A DNA stretch of 64,000 nucleotides from Ecdyonurus torrentis (GCA_949318235.1 OX439133.1:21761447-21825446), one strand, 5' to 3'. Positions 1 through 29,899 are shown, counted from the first letter of the stretch. Numbers and translations: made by a program. The notes: a model not told the origin generated them from the letters alone.

Positions 1-59
1 ACTATAATACTAACGCACTAGAAATGTCAACTTTAAAAATGTGCAATACATTTTAAGAG

Positions 60-200
60 TTATATACTATTATGGCTTGCTTCTAAATATTCGTGATCAT
101 CAGATAGGAAAGAAAAAAAAATATTGAAATTAACAAATTAACATGGACTGTTATGAGACTAAAATTGTATAAAAAATCCTTTTAAATCCAGCATTGCAAC
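60..200. repeat. Dispersed repeat at the window start
   Basis: Blocks ATTCGTGATCATCAGATAGG, AATTAACAAATTAACATGGA and GAGACTAAAATTGTATAAAA recur in the same order, diverged, at about 43140-43280 (CGACCATCAGATAAGAGAGA, TTAAATTAACACAGGCTCTT). Confidence 0.4.
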
Positions 201-518
201 CCCCCCCCCCCCCCCCAAATTTATTATATTATTAAAAACATTTTATAGCAATGAATCGATGTGCAAACTTTCTGATTTTTCAGGGTTGTATGTAAGAATT
301 GATAAAGATGTCCTCTAAAATGTAACATATTTTGCACTTACATGTCAACCCAATGAAAATTAATGTGCAGAACATAAAAATAATATTTTAACATTTTCCT
401 GTTAAAACTGTAGAAAACCAACTTGCCCTGTAGATTTATCTGTTCATGCAATGTTCAAGTCATACCCCACAGTAGCTAATTTCCCACCTTTAACAGGTCA
501 AAATGATCATGATAAAGA

Positions 519-707
519 ACGCTTATGTTTACTGAAAATGCGGAAAAAGAAGTGCCAGAAGAGAAAACCAAGTGACGTGACGGTAAAAGTGGGAGGTAGC
601 TCAGGCCTATATTGCTGCTGGCATTAACAAGTTTTCTCCCACTTTTACCGTCACGTGGATTACTCTTCCGGTACTTCCTTTTCCGCATTTTGAGTAAGCA
701 TATAAGC
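519..707. mobile_element. Family-E hairpin, solitary copy
   Basis: GCTTATGTTTACTGAAAATG and its complement form the ends; GTGACGGTAAAAGTGGGAGG and its complement form the stem around GGCCTATATTGCTGCTGGC. It is the same unit that is nested in two family-D copies at 11.4-12.2 kb. Confidence 0.7.
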
Positions 708-741
708 GGTCATTATCCACTACAACATTTTATTGACTCAC

Positions 742-980
742 ATGTCTATCTTCATCCTTTATCATCTCTTGCTCCGCTCTACCCAAAGTTGCGACGTCGA
801 TAAGTTGCTGCAATTGTTTATTTCTCTTAGCTTGAGGTAGAGGGGTGACGTGCAAAGTTGCGAGACAATACTGAGCAGTGAGGTCACGTGACTCTTGTGC
901 CACACACTGGTCGTAGTGACCCAGCATCTTGATGTTACCACTCAGCACTCCAGAACCTAACTTGCCGCTGGAGTCTAACA
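742..980 (-). CDS. NRF-like paralogue exon 2
   Basis: The acceptor is TTTCCAG before 980; the donor is GTGAGT at 741-736 in phase 0. Relative to 22025-22263 there are three residue changes (Thr to Ala after QCV, Asn to Thr in HVNP, Pro to His at the last codon) and two silent changes. Confidence 0.9.
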
Positions 981-1155
981 CTGGAAATTGCATGTTTGTA
1001 TATTTTACAGTATAATAAATAATAATAATATACTGTAAGAACCCTAAATCATAATATCAAATATGCTTATATGTTGTTACATTTTGTGTAGGAAATGCAT
1101 ACAATACAACACACACAGAACACACGCACATACACACAGACACACAGACACACAC

Positions 1156-1196
<41 letters not shown>

Positions 1197-2396
1197 GCAC
1201 ATTGCTTTTAAAGGGAACGCACTTAAAATTGTATAACATTTTATTCGCTGTTCAACTGAGAGCAAGAGAGGGATAAGAAAAAGGCGTATTATACTAATAA
1301 AGGTTAAAAAAAGTGTTTTCTTTATTTATTATTAACTAATTATCATCAATCATTTTAATCATTTTTTAAATTTTTAAAATCTGTTTTTTTTTTTTTTTTT
1401 TTTTTTTAATATAAATTAAATTTTTGCGTTAATATCTTATTTAATTTTGAATTATACTACTATATAATTTTATGTTATAAAGTATTAACATGCACGTATA
1501 TTATTTTATTGTCATTAGGTCGTAAAAAAATGTAATTACATTAAAAAAAAAGTTCAATGCCATTCGAAAGAATCACAAAAAAAAAAAAATTAATACAGTT
1601 TATAAATCTGATGAAAAAGATTGGCATTTTTCTATATTGAGATTAGTCTCTTTCTATATTGAGTGTATGCACATGACGTCATATATAATGCGCTTGGACG
1701 CCATACTGCCGCCATACTGCATCAATGAATAACATTGCTCAGCGTAGGACAAACTTTGCTTTTAATTATATTTTCTTTGGAAAATCAGTTAATTTTTTAT
1801 TAAGTAATTATTAATTTTCTCACATACTTGAGATATATAATTCAATCTATTAAGAATATCAGTGCCATAAAAAATATTGTTAACATTTTTAAACGATATA
1901 GCAAAATGAGTCGTTTTCTTATGCGGCCCATGTTATTGAGTGATCCAACTTGGCGACGTTTTTAACATGAATGCATACACCATGTAGGACTTATTAAATA
2001 TAGTTACTTCATGTTAGTTTCAAGAGATTGTCATTATTATATAATATTACATTGATGGATATTCAATTTATCTTTTCCTTTGAAAATTTTAAATTAAAGT
2101 ATACCTTAGTATTTTGTCATAGGATGTATGCTGAATACATACATGTGGATGTATGAAGTAGAAATGATTATTTTGACAGTTTAAAAATACTAAGCAATAC
2201 TTTTGTGAATATTGATGATTTTTAATAGGTTGAATTAGTATCTCTAGTATGTGATAAAAAAAAAATCAACCAATTTCCCAAAGAAAATAGTCAAAAATGA
2301 AGTTTATCCTATGCTGCGCAATGCTGTTCATGTTAGTTTTGGAAATTATTCGGAAACAAATGTATTATTATAATATACTCTGTGTGCATGTGTATA

Positions 2397-2485
<89 letters not shown>

Positions 2486-4709
2486 AGCTTCCAGAAGCGA
2501 ATTCGCTCCGGAAGCGGAAAATATGGTCAGAACGCGTTGGGACCACGTATGAGGCTTCGTAACGCGAAATTCGTGTTCGGAGCATGGTAAATTTAATGCC
2601 AACGCGTTGAGATCAAGTTGAAAATTTTCAACGTGACGGGATCAAATTTGAAATCTTATGACGCGTTAGGAACATGCAAAATTGTTCCCAATGCGTTGGG
2701 ACCAAAATTGAAATTTCACAACGCGTTTCGGTAAAATAATATCATTATTTGAATAAAACATCACAAAATAAATAAAAATAATAAATAATAATAAAAAACA
2801 AACGATAATTAGAGCAATATAAAATTTCTTTATTTTTATAGTAAAATTAAAAAAAAAGCTATCATTTTATTTAATAAAATAATCAAAAGTCGAATATTAA
2901 CAATTTTTCTTAACTCAAATATTTGCTAACGCATCTTCTCTCGAAGAAAAGGACAGAGAGAGAGAACACGCCTTTTTTAAAACTGATTTTAAATAATGAA
3001 AAATAAAAGTATTTATTTCATATACCAAGAAAATAATTCTATTATGACCTATGACTACTTTCTTCATACATTGGTTCAAAGTTCAAGTCTACCTTATTTT
3101 ATCCAGTGATAACAATATACCGATATATTTTTTTCTCATACACGTTCAGTTGAATGTTCGTCTCTGTGCGGAAAACATGTTTTATGATTTCACCATAGTC
3201 GTTGGAAATAGAATATGTTAAGAAAATATTTGAATTTAAATAATTGACGTGTATTGTTGGTGCGCAAATAGTTAAGTGAGTGGATAACGGTTTTACATTG
3301 GCTCTTACATATTTAATCGTAAGTATTCACTTAAAAATAAAAAAAGTTTCGGTCATATATAATTAATAATCAGATAGATCGTTTAGTAAGTTTAATTTTC
3401 ATGTCTCAATATATACCGTCCTTGTGATTTAACAACCCTCTGCTCAAAACAAATACAGTATATGTACTGTATTCTTGCATTTCAAGTAAAGTAATTATAA
3501 ATGTATAAGTTTAAGATGAAAAACAAACAATACCTGTATAAATATGCATAATAATAATACATATATAAGTAATAATAGCAAAGTCTTAAATCATATCACA
3601 TAAAATTTTGAATTGAGAAAAGTTCCTTTTGGGCTTTTGATTATTTTACTAAATAAAATTATAGTTTTATTTTTATTTAAAAATTTTTGCTATAAATATT
3701 TATATAGCTCTAATTATCGCTTTTTTTTTTATTTATTTGGTGATATTTTATACACATAATTATATTATTGTACCGATCAAACGCGTTGTGAAATTTCAAT
3801 TTTGGTCCCAACGCATTGAGAACAATTTTGCGTGTTCCTAACGCGTCGTAAGATTTCAAATTTGATCCCGTCACGTTGAAAATCTTCAACTTGATCTCAA
3901 CGCGTTGGGATTAAATTTACCATGCTCCGAACACGAATTTCGCGTTACGAAGCCTCATACGTGGTCCCAACGCGTTCTGACCATATTTTCCGCTTCCGGA
4001 GCGAATTCGCTTCTGGAAGCTAACATATATTATATATCTCTGCACGGAAAGATAAAAATTGTAGAAATATTATACGTAATTTGTGCTGCTTTTATGTCAT
4101 TATAGCATAAATGCTGCTAAATTGGAGCAGCAAAAATTGTATACAGAACGATGGTCCTAGGAATAAACATCGGATAAAAGTTCCTATCTGTGAGCAGCTT
4201 ACTGACACGCTATACGTTATACCTGTGCGTTTTACATGAGGAACTTTTTTCCGCCGACCTTCTTTCAGACACTCGCAGAAATTTCTATGGTGTACAATAT
4301 AATATTTAAGCTGTAGCTTATCTTCATATGTAAATTACAGTTTAAATTATGCTATATTGCATAAATATTGATAAAAATATAGTTTGAATAAATGACGCAT
4401 TTATTTTTGACTGTGTGTAAGAATCAAAGACACCAAAAACAAATTTGAATTATTATAAGTTAACAATTATATATAATTAATAATATTAAAAAATATTAAA
4501 TACTTACTTTTTACAGCCCATATTTCCAAATTATAAAAACTTTTCATTAAATTTTTAATATCATTTTTACATTTATTGTTTACAAAATATCCACTTTCAT
4601 CATTTTTTAAGAAATTTATAATAATTTGATTGTCAAAAATATCATATACTGAAAGTGTCTTTCCATTATGAATAAGAAAAAAAAATATCATACTTGAAAC
4701 AAAAAACAT
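742..4709 (-). CDS. NRF-6-like acyltransferase paralogue, exons 1-2 only (runs off the left edge)
   Basis: Tandem paralogue of the gene at 6389-23719, about 1.7 kb downstream of it on the same strand. Exon 1 is 4709-4508 (202 nt: signal peptide, then LSVYDIFDNQ) and exon 2 is 980-742 (239 nt: LDSSGKLGSGVL, QYCLA). Both have the same lengths and splice phases as the first copy, and the split Met codon is kept. Exon 3 and the acyltransferase domain would lie left of position 1. No frameshift or stop is seen. Exon 1 differs from its paralogue at about 22 of 202 bases and exon 2 at only 6 of 239. Intron 1 carries a 1.5 kb long-TIR element (2481-4026) and two copies of the CRE-bearing MITE. Whether the gene is complete cannot be seen here. 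Confidence 0.85.
1108..1191 (+). repeat. Compound (CA)n-(TA)n tract
   Basis: Imperfect CA-rich run to about 1156 followed by about 17 TA units, 120 nt above exon 2 of the left NRF paralogue. Confidence 0.9.
1656..1986. mobile_element. MITE family A, copy 1 (CRE-bearing)
   Basis: Tips GAGTGTATGC and GCATACAC. It carries ATGACGTCAT near one end and CATGTTATTGAGTGATCCAA near the other, as do the other copies. It lies in intron 1 of the left NRF paralogue. Confidence 0.7.
2120..2336. mobile_element. MITE family A, copy 2, truncated
   Basis: Retains the middle of the family (AGTTTAAAAATACTAAGCAA, AGGTTGAATTAGTATCTC, AAGAAAATAGTCAAAAATGA) in the opposite orientation to copy 1, but lacks the TGACGTCA end. 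Confidence 0.6.
2405..2480 (+). repeat. (TA)n tract
   Basis: About 38 TA units immediately left of the 1.5 kb long-TIR element. Confidence 0.97.
2481..4026. mobile_element. Long-TIR DNA element, 1.5 kb, non-autonomous
   Basis: The ends are inverted copies of each other (TGTTAGCTTCCAGAAGCGAA and its complement). The strong match covers about 255 bp per side and a weaker match continues to about 2945 and from about 3600. It is flanked by TA-rich sequence, consistent with a TA target. Each arm carries about seven ACGCGTT-like words spaced roughly 30 bp apart. The 650-bp interior has no open frame. It lies in intron 1 of the left NRF paralogue. Confidence 0.8.
4508..4709 (-). CDS. NRF-like paralogue exon 1
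   Basis: Start codon at 4709 and hydrophobic leader (FFVSSMIFFFLIH); the exon ends NLEIWAVK before a GTAAGT donor at 4507-4502. The alignment to 23518-23719 is gap-free. Confidence 0.85.
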
Positions 4710-5569
4710 GTTTATACGACTAAATTATATTATAGAGTGTGAGTTTTTGCGATCTGCTGCAGTTATATAAACTAGTAAAAAAAAAAAAAAAAAAAAAAAA
4801 ACTCCCTTTTTAGATTTTTTCTTAATTTGTATATAATATATATATAATATTAAGTATGCTAAAATTCTGAACAATAAAATTACTCCGACCACATTTTAAA
4901 TATGCTCAAGGTGGACATGGTATAATATATATAGATGAGAAACATGCGATATTTACATATCAAAATAATAAACTTAATTATATAAGGAGCAGTTTTACTC
5001 TCTATTATACGCTGCCTATACTTACAGTCTCATTCAAATCATTGTAATCGTACTTCCGTGATTTCTTTACAATTAAACATGTACCTTGCCACTGGAGTCT
5101 ATACATAATATAGACACAGGAATGATAATAATATAACATATCAGGAAATACAAGTAAAGTCATTTTACTAAAAAAATAAATTTCAATTATTGGCATGTTA
5201 AATGGAAATAAAGTAATACTCACATGACGCGACGCGCATCCACGTGCGTCACAAAGCTGGAACAACGTAAACAAATGGAGTCATTCACATGATTTTTGCA
5301 AATTTCATCATGTGAACGGCTTTATTTGTTTATACATTGTTCCAGCTTTGTAATGATTCACGTAAAAACAATTTGCAAATTTAATGAAGGGAGTGGCAGG
5401 TGGCATCAAGTTAGCCCCCTTATTAAGATTCTAATTAACTCCCGCTAATTAGTAGCACAAACGAAACTTTTTAAGGCACAAACCAGCATAGATAGATAGA
5501 ATTTTGCGTCAACTGAAATCTTCATCTGAACCAATATAGAAATTCATTTTTTTAGTAAAATGAACATAG

Positions 5570-5610
<41 letters not shown>

Positions 5611-5880
5611 GTTTGTTTGACTTTAAAAAACCTCTTGTCAAAAAAGCTAACTGTAAGTAGTAACGTAGTAACTACTGCACTACTGCAGTATAGTTCTATT
5701 AGCAAATTGAAACAGTATTAAAATACTAAAAAATTATAAAAAAAAAATCATGCCTGATATCTCACAAACTGAACGGTCGCGAAACATAAAAGTAACATGA
5801 AATAGAGATGAAAAATGTAACCTTTAAATTTATTTATGTCAAACACATGCAAACACGATCAAATATTTAAATTATTTTAC

Positions 5881-5915
<35 letters not shown>

Positions 5916-6344
5916 ATTAAAATGTAAATGTGAAAATTCAAACTTTAGAGATAAAAGAAATATAATATAATTTTGTAACAGATTGGAATAGAATAAAAAT
6001 GTATTATAATAAAATTTATGCTATGTTCAATAGGTAGTATGCAGTAGATTATATAGCTTATATATCATAAACTAAGTTGTAATGGATAAAAAAAAATTAA
6101 GTGTGTAATGTATTTATTAGTTATTGTTTTTCGTCATTCAGAACAGGATGCAAAAGACAACTTACAAAATCAACACTTTTGTTTCAAACATACTTCTTAA
6201 AAAACATATTATAAAAAAAAAAAATAAATAGTAATATAACAACTAACTGTTTTGCTTAAAATAAAATATATAATGAATAAATTTTTTAATTTTGTGTTAT
6301 AAAATTTTAAACTAACATCAGATATATTTTTTTTGTCAACTCTT
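4710..6344. other. Intergenic spacer between the NRF paralogues
   Basis: Holds a poly(A) tract, the hairpin at 5241-5363, a partial family-B repeat at 5500-5555, and two long T/A tracts. No gene or RNA is recognised. The promoter of the left paralogue should lie in its left part, but no reliable core motif is distinguishable in the AT-rich background. Confidence 0.6.
5241..5363. repeat. Hairpin between the two NRF paralogues
   Basis: ACAAAGCTGGAACAACGTAA and its imperfect complement (TTATACATTGTTCCAGCTTTG) surround CACATGATTTTTGC / GCAAATTTCATCATGTG. It lies in the intergenic stretch between the two genes. Confidence 0.6.
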
Positions 6345-6350
6345 TTTATT
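6345..6350 (-). promoter_or_regulatory. Candidate poly(A) signal of the NRF-like gene
   Basis: AATAAA on the minus strand, 39 nt beyond the stop codon. In such AT-rich DNA this hexamer is common, so only its position supports it. Confidence 0.4.
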
Positions 6351-6388
6351 ATAATATGTTAAAGTTTTTTTTATAAAAGTTGACAATA

Positions 6389-23719
<17,331 letters not shown>

Positions 23720-25018
23720 GTTTATACGACTAAATTATAGAGTGCGAGTTTTTCGATCTATCTGCAGCTATAAACTTGTAAATATCCCCACTTTTTGTTT
23801 TTTATATTTTTCCTTTCTTTTGCATCAAAATGCTCTCACACCTTAAATTTTTTATTTTTTTATTTTTCATCATTGCTAATTTATTAAAAAAAAATTTAAA
23901 AAAAGAGAGAAAAAAAGTTATTCAATGCACTGCTTTGACCAATAGTAAAAGTATCAAGTATGTATACATTTTTTTTTAATATCAAATAAGCTATAATTTA
24001 AAAAAAAAATGTTTAAATTTTAGCATACTGATATATATTATAAACATTATAAACCTATTTTTGAATTGAAAATAGCGCATTTAAAAAAAAATTATTTGTT
24101 TAGTTTATAGCTGTTTAATTATTGCTGATGACAATTATAACAATAAAAAGGACAAATATTGCAGAGCAGTGAACAGTAACCCCAAATTTAGATACAAATA
24201 ATAATCAACAAAAACAGAGTATGAAAATTATTTTCTTTCCACAATTACGATTAGTATTTTAAAGTATAGTTAAAAATATTCGATAAATTTTGGAGAATAG
24301 GAATATTTTTACTCTCAATAATTTCCATGTCAATTTCAATTATTCACTCACGCTCATGCATATATACACACACATAGCATGTTCATATAGGTAAATTTTT
24401 AGAGCAATTCTAAATAATCAGGGTCTTGAGCTGTCCAAAAAATATAATAAATAATAATTTTTTTTTAACTTTATATAGACTTCGAATCCTATAGCTTATG
24501 TGAGATAAACACTTATTATGAGTTCTTAAATTATGCAGTTAATTATTAATTATTATTTCTATAACTATTTAAGTTACTTAAGTATGTTCTATCTGCAAGT
24601 ATATCATTTTATTAATAAAATATTTTTGATCTATATAAATAATCTCTTCAAAATAAGGTCAATAATAAGAAAACAAGTATTTTATTGTTTTTCAAAGAGG
24701 TCATGAAATATATTGACGGATAATATTTAGTGCTGTAATATATTACATATACTATGCAATTTTTATTATTTTTTTGACAGCTAAATAATGATGAATGATC
24801 AATTTCTTCAGTAGCATTTAAATTTTATTTTGATAATATGTGCTTGCGCAAGTTTTTTTGTTTTTTTTTTTTAGTTTATATATTGACGTTATCGAATGTA
24901 TACTGTACAGTATAAGAAAATAAGACATGATGGAAATTATCGATGAGGCATGCATAAAAACTTTAGTTTTCCTAATAATTACCAAATGTTTTAGTTATCA
25001 TTTTCGTTTCGTTTCATG

Positions 25019-25159
25019 TCGTTTCATTTCATTTCATTTCATTTCATTTCATTTCATTTCATTTCATTTCATTTTATTTCATTTCATTTCATTTCATTTC
25101 ATTTCATTTCATTTCATTTCATTTCATTTCATTTCATTTCATTTCATTTCATTTCATTT
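25019..25159 (+). repeat. (TTTCA)n array
   Basis: About 28 pentamer units with one TTTTA variant at about 25071, ending in a poly(T) run. It lies in the intergenic region. Confidence 0.97.
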
Positions 25160-25377
25160 TTTTTTTTTTTTTTGCCTCTTTCTACTGCCGAATTGCTCCC
25201 GTATATATTTTCGGGACGATAGCTAACAAATTTTACTGCATCATAAAAACCGGTGCTATAATTTTTTGAAACGCATTATTCTTATTCTTAAAAATCGCGT
25301 TCAATAAATAAAAATATGTGATTACTTTTATTAAATCTCGTGTACAATCTCTTTCATAAAAAACAAAAACAATTCTA

Positions 25378-25490
25378 TTAACCTATATGGCATACAATGT
25401 GATCAGATGGAGATTTCAGCTGACGCAAAAACTCCATTAAAATACATGTTATTTCCATATGCCACTAGAAATCAATTTTTTTATGAAAGA
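25378..25490. mobile_element. MITE family B, copy
   Basis: Core CAGATGGAGATTTCAGCTGACGCAAAAACTCC-type sequence between inverted ends CTATATGGCATACAATG and CATATGCCACTAG. Other copies: 31750-31882, 35405-35530, 56140-56280, 61235-61365 and a partial at 5500-5555. Confidence 0.6.
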
Positions 25491-27819
25491 AAATGTACCT
25501 TATTAGATACACTGTACACAGATACTGCATATAAGATATAATTTTAATTATTTTCTATTTTTATAAAAAATGCATTCACATATTCATTTATTTGCTGTAA
25601 ACTTTTGCACAGCAAAATTATTATTCCCATTTAAAACAAATGTTATTATTTAACAACTTGCTGTTCAATAAGTTAGAATACAAATAATAAATATGTGAAT
25701 AATGCACCTTTATAGAACTATACCATTATTCAAAAGAAAAAAAAATTATTGTATAATATAAAATATATACTTTTATTTTCTCTTACAAATAAATGATCAT
25801 AATATAAATATTTTTAATATAATAACCAATGTTCATGCTATTAGACCTTCTAATATTTTTATTTTATTGCATTTTCAAACTCGTTTCCCAAATATTATAC
25901 ACGTCATAGATTTTTATAATGCGCTGCATTAAGTTTATTATTTTGATGGGAATATCCCATCTTTCTCATCTCTATATATACCTTGTTAACCTTGATCATC
26001 AATATCATCATATTTGAGGCGTGGTCTTAGAAAATATATTATTGAGAAAGGTCAATTTCAAAGAATAACTTATTTATATGCGTTTTATTAGCATTTTATT
26101 CGTATTGGAAGGCATATATTAACTAGAAAAGTTTAAGCTATTAGCTATCAGTTTAAGCTGCTGATAAATAAAATATTAAATACATACCAAAAACTATATA
26201 AAAACAGGGTGCAATTACTGTCAGATTTATTTATTTATTTATTGACCAGTCTCTCTATATTACTGTATAGTTCTTATTATGTACTATATTATTTTCAAGA
26301 TTATTAAATCGAGTAGAAATTAAAGTACTAAAATTATATATTGCAATCACAATACTTAAAATATAATACATAAAATCGTAGCTCTATCGACTAAATAGAT
26401 GTATTCAAAAAAATATATATATATTTAAAAAAAATCATTATAAAAACAGTTAAATTAGATTTCAAATTGTAAACAAAAACAAAAATTATAATAAATTAAG
26501 CTCTAAAAGACTCGTTGTGATACCACCAGGAATATCGTAGTTGTAATAATACTACATGAGGATCTGCAGGAATTTTGCAGACTTGCGCATATAGTAAGGA
26601 TGTTACGTAATTTTACTACTTTTCGTTAAAAAAATAACGTAACGATATTACGTTAATCTGGTAGTATAGTAAACGAGTAACAAAATCCGATTTTGTAATA
26701 GAGCCATAATATACAACGTACATTTTTTTTATGTGTAAACAATTATCATATTTGAGGGAAAACATCGTAGTTTGTATAGACCGCTTGCACTCATATTTAC
26801 GAGCCGCCATTTTGTTGGTCAGGAATACATAGGCCAGCATAGGAAAAACATCATTTTTATTTTTTTAATAGCAAAAGAAGCTTCAAACCTCAATCAAAGC
26901 CTTATCTCTAGCTCCTAATAAGCTCGAAGGATAAGAGAAAAATTTATTGAGTTGAAATAAACTATTTTTTATGTGAAAAATTAGGAAAAACGAAGTTTCC
27001 CCTATGCTGGACAATGCATTAGGCACCACAAACATGGCGACAAAGCGCAAGGATGTGCAAGGGGTCTATAGTATAAATGCTAAAATAAATTATATAATAT
27101 AATAATAATAATTATATTATTATTAATAATAATAATTATATAATATATAATAATAAACAATGCAGTACGTAGAACAATTCGAGAGCATGTTAAATTAAAC
27201 GTTAATGAAACTCAAAGATTCTGATTTACAGACTATTGTAAATGACATCAATTTTCAATAAAAATGTATTTATTTTGTTATGCTACGTATTATTATTATT
27301 TTTTTAAATTATTATTATTATTTCGTAATATTATATATTTTTTAAAAATTAAAAATTATTATTATTTAATAAATAATATTTAGATCCATCATTATTATTA
27401 TCTGTAACTTAGAAATCATTGTGACATATGTATGTATTTAGCATTTAGCCTGTACTTTGTGTTTCTCAAATGTTTTATTTTATAGTAGGGTTGAGGTTGA
27501 GACAGCCGATGGTTTAATTACTTGTCCCTTACAATATTATTATGTATGAATTTAAACAATAAAACCCTTTGAATTTACGTACTTTTACGTTATCGTGCCC
27601 TAACCGCTGGTCGTACTGTTTTCTTTTATAGTACTTGATTTTTAATAATTTATATTTGTTAAAATATAATAAAAGAAAGTGTTGGCAGAGAGGTTAATTG
27701 CTAACTTTAAAGTGTTAACAACTATAAAATAAAAATGTATCCTGAATAGTTATGCAATTTTTTGAGCACCTATAATAAACAAGTTGCATATTTATTGAAA
27801 ATGCAGGCGCATGTTTAGC

Positions 27820-27955
27820 ATTTAAATATCTCCGGAATCGGCGGTGCAGTAATTTTCTCAAAAATGGCAAAAAACAAAACAAAAAAAAAACAAAAAAAAC
27901 TGTTTCTACCCACGGGGCCCTATTGTTTTTCACGCGCACTATACCGATAAGCTCC
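27820..27955. repeat. Dispersed repeat, copy 1
   Basis: CTCCGGAATCGGCGGTGCAG .. TTTTCTCAAAAATGG .. CACGCGCACTATACCGATAA. A diverged relative with the same order of blocks is at 46985-47160. Confidence 0.45.
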
Positions 27956-28087
27956 ATTTGTTATGTCTCATTATTGGACGACAAATTTAACAAACTAAAG
28001 AAAGGTGTTTTCTTTTAATACGATAGCTCATTTTTAAATTAGAAAAGTAAAAAAAAATAATAATAATAATAAAATTACATATACGGT

Positions 28088-28187
<100 letters not shown>

Positions 28188-28262
28188 TACAGTACATGAT
28201 TTAAAAATTACTTTAAATTCATTTTTTTCCTTTTTGCTGTATAATAACTAATAAGTAATAAC

Positions 28263-28664
28263 TAGGGACCGGATTTTCAGTTTTGAAAAAGTGCATTTTC
28301 AGTACTGAATTCAGTCCAGTTTTTTTGCATAATCAGTTTGAAAAAATGGCAAAATCAGTTCACTTTCAGTTCAATTATACAAAAAAAGTGAAATTCAGTT
28401 TTGATAATTTTAATTTAAAATCAAAAATTTATCAATAAAGAAGGATAAAATATATATTTTTTATGAAAAAAAAAAATAATAAAAAAAAATAATAATAAAT
28501 TATATTATCCAATTTACTATACCAGCGAGTATTAATGAGAAGTATGAGAACTAGCTGTTCTTTGTCTTTTTGAAATTCTTTTTAATGGTTTTCAGTTGAA
28601 TTCAGATAGTTTTGAGATATGCATTAAAAATAATTATAATAGTCTTTTTTTTCCCCTTTCCTTT

Positions 28665-28700
<36 letters not shown>

Positions 28701-28957
28701 TTTTGTTGAAGCATGTCATTTTAAGTTTTTGTATGGTAAAAGTCCATTTTCAGTTTCCAAAAACTGAGAAAAACTGGAAAAAACTGACAAAAACTTAAAA
28801 TAACTGACGCAGTTTACAAATTTCAAAAACAGTTTTTTTCAGTCCAAACTTTTTTGCATTTTTGGCACTAAAACTTCATGATTCGTGAACATCTGAACTC
28901 AGATGTGACCTAGCATGCATATTTCAAAAACTGAACAAACTGGAGATCCGGTCCCTA
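28263..28957. mobile_element. hAT-like non-autonomous element, 695 bp
   Basis: Inverted tips TAGGGACCGGAT are perfect for 12 bp and degenerate beyond that. An exact 8-bp duplication GTAATAAC occurs at 28255-28262 and 28958-28965. The interior is packed with TCAGTTT/AAACTGA words near both ends and two T-rich tracts. No transposase frame is present. Confidence 0.85.
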
Positions 28958-29792
28958 GTAATAACAACTGATAACTTATATTGTAATTTGTAGAACATTA
29001 AATTAAGTAGAGAAAATAAAACACATATTTTAATCTAATGATATATTTATTCTTATACATTTATTGAATACAAGTTAGTGACTATATTACATTCTTGACA
29101 AAATCATTTTTTATTTTTAAATCATATGGAATGACATTTCTTTCCTTTTACAAAATAATGATAATAATAAACAAATTAAAAATAAATAAATACAAATTAA
29201 CTCAAAGTTTGCAATTTTTCCTCCCATCAAAAAATAACAAATATTTTATTGCACATATTATGCTGTATGATTTTTTAAAATTAATATTTTCGTTCTTCTT
29301 TTATATATTAAGAAAATATGAATGATTGCGGATAATACCTCTGTAGGGACAAATAATGAGGGTGAAAAACTTGCAATAGAAGGAAAAATTTATTATCAAT
29401 ATTATTTTTATATTAAAAACAAAAGTTATCTTTAATAGAAAGAAAAAAAATACAACTAGTAGCATTAAATACTTGCTTTAGGCGTAACATCATGACTTTT
29501 TAAATCATTAAACACCAAATGGGACCTAATTGATTCTAATTTTTACCAAAACCCAAATGCAACTATGCAAAAGATTGTTTAATAACTGCAAAGTATACAC
29601 AATTTGTGCAATTTGTGCCTAAATGTAATTTTTCTATGCCATGCTACCTTAATCAAATAACGCGTAGCTTTGATACGCTTCAATGGATAAATGGATAAGA
29701 AAACATGGGATAACAATGTTAACAAATGGAGCCTATCACATATAATTTTCAAAAAACAATGTCAATATTTGGCTCTATTTGTTTACATTAAT

Positions 29793-29899
29793 GCTGTTCG
29801 TAAACCCTGTTCTCTTGCACCAAAAAATGCGCATTCCGTTTGAATATAACCATAGGCGATCGTCAATTTTGGTGCAGAGAACAGAGTTTACAAACAGCA
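29793..29899. repeat. Hairpin in the NRF-rhotekin intergenic region
   Basis: GCTGTTCGTAAACCCTGTTC and its imperfect complement, with TTGCACCAAAA / TTTTGGTGCA inside. The right flank (TTGTTCCAACTTTGTTTATC, ACGCGCGTCAA) resembles 5220-5260. Confidence 0.55.

Noticed and set aside
2297..2602. Frames rich in Tyr-Ile on both strands
   Set aside because: Translations of a TA tract joined to the terminal repeat of the 1.5 kb element.
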